Source: Thermoplasmata archaeon (GTDB lineage: Archaea; Thermoplasmatota; Thermoplasmata; Lutacidiplasmatales; UBA184). From it: DNA of 22,764 nt. Positions 20,988-22,764 of this stretch are shown here, piece by piece; position 1 is the first letter of the stretch, and the number at the start of each line of letters is the position of its first letter. The stretch lies in the NCBI GenBank assembly GCA_021798415.1, contig JAJZGO010000013.1:1-22764 (forward strand). The letters are read 5' to 3'. The position numbers were made by a program, and so were the translations under genes. The notes below the pieces were generated by a model. The model saw nothing but the letters and a program-made list of their open reading frames with translations, did not search any database and had not been told where the DNA came from.

Positions 20988-21449
20988 ATGCCCGACCTCT
21001 CGAACCAGCGGCGCCTCGCCGCCGCGCTGTTGAAGTGCGGCGAGGGGCGCGTCTGGATCGACCCGTCCAGCCAGGAGGAGCTCGCGGATTCGGTCACTCG
21101 GACCGACATCCGGGGGGCGATCAAGGCGGGCGTCATCCGCCGACTGCCCGTGAAAGGGACCTCTCGCGGCCGCGCCCGCCAGCACGCCGCGGAAGTGAAG
21201 AAGGGCCGCCACTCGGGACCGGGGTCCCGCCGCGGCACCCCGAGCGCTCGCCTTCCCCGCAAGGACCGATGGATGCGCCGCATCCGGGCCCAGCGCGACC
21301 TGTTGCAGGACCTTCGCAAGACCGGCAAGATCCCCGTCGCCACCTACCGCGAGTTCTACCGTCGGGCCAAGGGCGGCATGTTCCGCAGCCGCGAGCACCT
21401 GCTCGTCAACCTGCGTCTCGCCGGCCACCTGGGGGAGGGGGCGCGATGA
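20988..21449 (+). CDS. rpl19e: Large ribosomal subunit protein eL19
   Basis: A 153-residue archaeal/eukaryotic protein: NQRRLAAALLKCGEGRVWID at the N-terminus, ELADSVTRTDIRGAIKAGVI, the basic K-G-T-S-R-G-R-A-R-Q linker and the long helical S-R-R-G-T-P-S-A-R-L-P-R-K-D-R-W-M-R-R-I-R-A-Q-R. Full length. The ATG follows GGGGAGGAG (20971-20979). Ends ATGA into uL18. Confidence 0.96.
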   Translation: MPDLSNQRRLAAALLKCGEGRVWIDPSSQEELADSVTRTDIRGAIKAGVIRRLPVKGTSRGRARQHAAEVKKGRHSGPGSRRGTPSARLPRKDRWMRRIRAQRDLLQDLRKTGKIPVATYREFYRRAKGGMFRSREHLLVNLRLAGHLGEGAR

Positions 21450-21973
21450 GCACGGGTCCGAGGTATCGCGTTCACTTCCGGCGACGCCGCGAAGGCAAGA
21501 CCGACTACCGGGTCCGGCTTCGTCTGCTCAAGTCGGGGACGCCGCGGGCGGTCGTCCGCTTCTCCGACCGCGTCGTACGCGTTTCGATCGTGACGTTCGA
21601 CCCGGTCGGCGACCGCGTGGTCGCCGCCGCGGACAGCCGCGAGCTCGGAGCGATCGCCTTTCCGCCGTCGAGCCTCGCGTCGACGCCCGCCGCCTACTTG
21701 ACCGCGTACTTGGCGGGCCTCCGCGCGAAGGCCTCCGGCACGGAGACCGCGGTCCTCGACGCGGGCCTGCGTCACCCGACCGTCGGCGGACGACTTTCGG
21801 CGGCTCTCAAGGGGCTCCTCGACGCGGGAGTCGAGATCCCGCACGGCGAGAAGGGATTCCCGACGGCCGATCGCCTGAACGGGACGCACCTCGCTAAGCC
21901 CCTCCCGGAGCCGGTCGAGGCGTACAAGCTAAAGTTGCCGGCCCTTGCGGTCCGACCGGAGGTTTCCGCATGA
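21446..21973 (+). CDS. rpl18: Large ribosomal subunit protein uL18
   Basis: A 175-residue archaeal-type L18: GPRYRVHFRRRREGKTDYRV, R-L-L-K-S-G-T-P-R-A-V-V-R, AYLTAYLAGLRAKASGTE, V-L-D-A-G-L-R-H-P-T-V-G-G-R-L-S-A-A-L-K-G-L-L-D-A-G and I-P-H-G-E. It binds 5S rRNA with uL5. Starts in an ATGA overlap with eL19 and ends in an ATGA overlap with uS5. Confidence 0.96.
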   Translation: MSTGPRYRVHFRRRREGKTDYRVRLRLLKSGTPRAVVRFSDRVVRVSIVTFDPVGDRVVAAADSRELGAIAFPPSSLASTPAAYLTAYLAGLRAKASGTETAVLDAGLRHPTVGGRLSAALKGLLDAGVEIPHGEKGFPTADRLNGTHLAKPLPEPVEAYKLKLPALAVRPEVSA

Positions 21974-22764
21974 GCGCCGCTGTCCAAGGACCTTCGTACG
22001 GGCCGCGCGGCGGGTCGGGTCCCGGCGCGCCGGCTCCCCCGCCCCCGTGGGTCCCGAAGACCGAGCTCGGCCGTCGCGTCGCGGCCGACGAGCTTCGCAC
22101 GATGAGCGAGGCGCTCGGGACGGGCCTCCCGCTGCGCGAACCGCAGATCGTCGACAAGCTCCTCCCGAACCTGCACGACGAGGTCCTCGACGTGAACATG
22201 GTCCAGCGGATGACCGACTCGGGTCGTCGCTTCAAGTTCGCCGTCACCGTCGTCGTCGGGAACGGCGACGGGTTCGTCGGCCTCGGCCGCGCGAAGGGTC
22301 GCGAGGTCGGCCCGACGATCCGTCGGGCGATCGACCGGGCCAAGCTCGAGATCGTCGAGGTGCTCCGCGGCTGCGGCAGCTGGGAGTGCGGCTGCGGCCG
22401 CCCCCACACGCTCCCCTTCCTCGCCTCGGGACGCGTCGGCTCCGTGGTCGTCAGGTTCAAGCCGGCGCCTCAGGGCGTCGGGCTCGCCGTCGGCGACGTC
22501 GCCAAACCGATCCTCCGCTTCGCGGGCATCACCGACGCGTGGGGGTTCACCGAGGGCCACACGAAGACGACCGTCAACTACGCCCAGGCGGCCTACCGGG
22601 CGCTCGTCGACGTCTCGGGCCTCAAGGTCCCGCAGGAGGACTCCGACCGTTTGAAGATCGTTCGGGGCCCCACCGGCACGTCGATCCTGCCCCCGAAGGA
22701 GGAGGGCGCGCGCCCGATCCGGGGCGGCCGCGGCGGTCGCGGGCGCGGCGGTCCGGGCCGGCGG
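21970..22764 (+). CDS. rps5: Small ribosomal subunit protein uS5 (3' end beyond window) with Arg/Gly-rich tail
   Basis: The open frame continues past the window end (265 codons visible, no stop). After a ~26-residue Gly/Pro-rich leader, W27-V-P-K-T-E-L-G-R begins the archaeal S5 fold, with the double-stranded RNA-binding block F-A-V-T-V-V-V-G-N-G-D-G-F-V-G-L-G-R-A-K, the archaeal R-G-C-G-S-W-E-C-G-C-G segment, and G-I-T-D-A-W-G-F-T-E-G-H-T-K-T-T. S5 lies at the mRNA entry and is important for decoding accuracy. From about residue 246 the protein turns into G-A-R-P-I-R-G-G-R-G-G-R-G-R-G-G-P-G-R-R, an RGG-like extension beyond the usual end. ATG is in an ATGA overlap with uL18. Confidence 0.95.
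   Translation, partial: MSAAVQGPSYGPRGGSGPGAPAPPPPWVPKTELGRRVAADELRTMSEALGTGLPLREPQIVDKLLPNLHDEVLDVNMVQRMTDSGRRFKFAVTVVVGNGDGFVGLGRAKGREVGPTIRRAIDRAKLEIVEVLRGCGSWECGCGRPHTLPFLASGRVGSVVVRFKPAPQGVGLAVGDVAKPILRFAGITDAWGFTEGHTKTTVNYAQAAYRALVDVSGLKVPQEDSDRLKIVRGPTGTSILPPKEEGARPIRGGRGGRGRGGPGRR

Noticed and set aside
1..22764. CRISPR array, insertion sequence or prophage
   Set aside because: No regularly spaced direct repeats, transposase, integrase or phage structural genes were seen; apparent repetition is GC-rich codon bias.

Overview
The window is a very G+C-rich archaeal chromosome segment. The archaeal assignment rests on the archaeal/eukaryotic-type ribosomal proteins (eL19, eL32, eS4 and archaeal forms of uL2, uS14, uS17 and uL3), an RNase P Rnp1/Pop4-type subunit inside the ribosomal operon, DUF99 and DUF835 genes, a thiolase/DUF35 mevalonate pair, TATA-box promoters, and a tRNA gene interrupted in its T-loop with no encoded CCA. 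The gene content and zinc-ribbon-rich small proteins suggest a high-GC Thermoplasmatota-like lineage, but this placement is inference.

Region 1 (1-5379): the end of a thiolase and a DUF35 zinc-ribbon/OB protein (the archaeal HMG-CoA synthesis pair) are followed by a translationally coupled DUF835-like gene. A serine-hydrolase (beta-lactamase fold) gene lies on the minus strand, divergent from a GT4 glycosyltransferase. An unknown winged-helix plus zinc-ribbon protein overlaps the glycosyltransferase end and probably starts at a CTG codon.

Region 2 (5380-9164): an accessory-looking patch. It holds a possible membrane microprotein, an MNT nucleotidyltransferase/HEPN pair with its own AT-rich promoter, and a small zinc-finger protein. 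A tRNA-Arg(UCU) gene on the minus strand carries a 32-nt insert (10-bp hairpin) in its T-loop; its 5' end overlaps the end of a DUF99 gene. A divergent zinc-ribbon/carboxypeptidase-regulatory-like membrane protein and a DUF2203 gene follow.

Region 3 (9165-11421, minus): tdh-kbl, a two-gene threonine catabolic operon (threonine to 2-amino-3-ketobutyrate to glycine + acetyl-CoA).

Region 4 (11600-22764, plus): the S10/spc-type ribosomal protein operon from one clear TATA promoter: uL3-uL4-uL23-uL2-uS19-uL22-uS3-uL29-rnp1-uS17-uL14-uL24-eS4-uL5-uS14-uS8-uL6-eL32-eL19-uL18-uS5 (cut by the window end). Most junctions are 1-11 nt stop/start overlaps (ATGA, GTGA, TGATG). Several proteins carry disordered-looking tails, including an arginine/glycine-rich tail on uS5.

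The observation most worth following is the interrupted tRNA-Arg. Next are a HEPN protein lacking the usual RNase arginine and a thiolase with Arg where the catalytic GHP histidine is expected.
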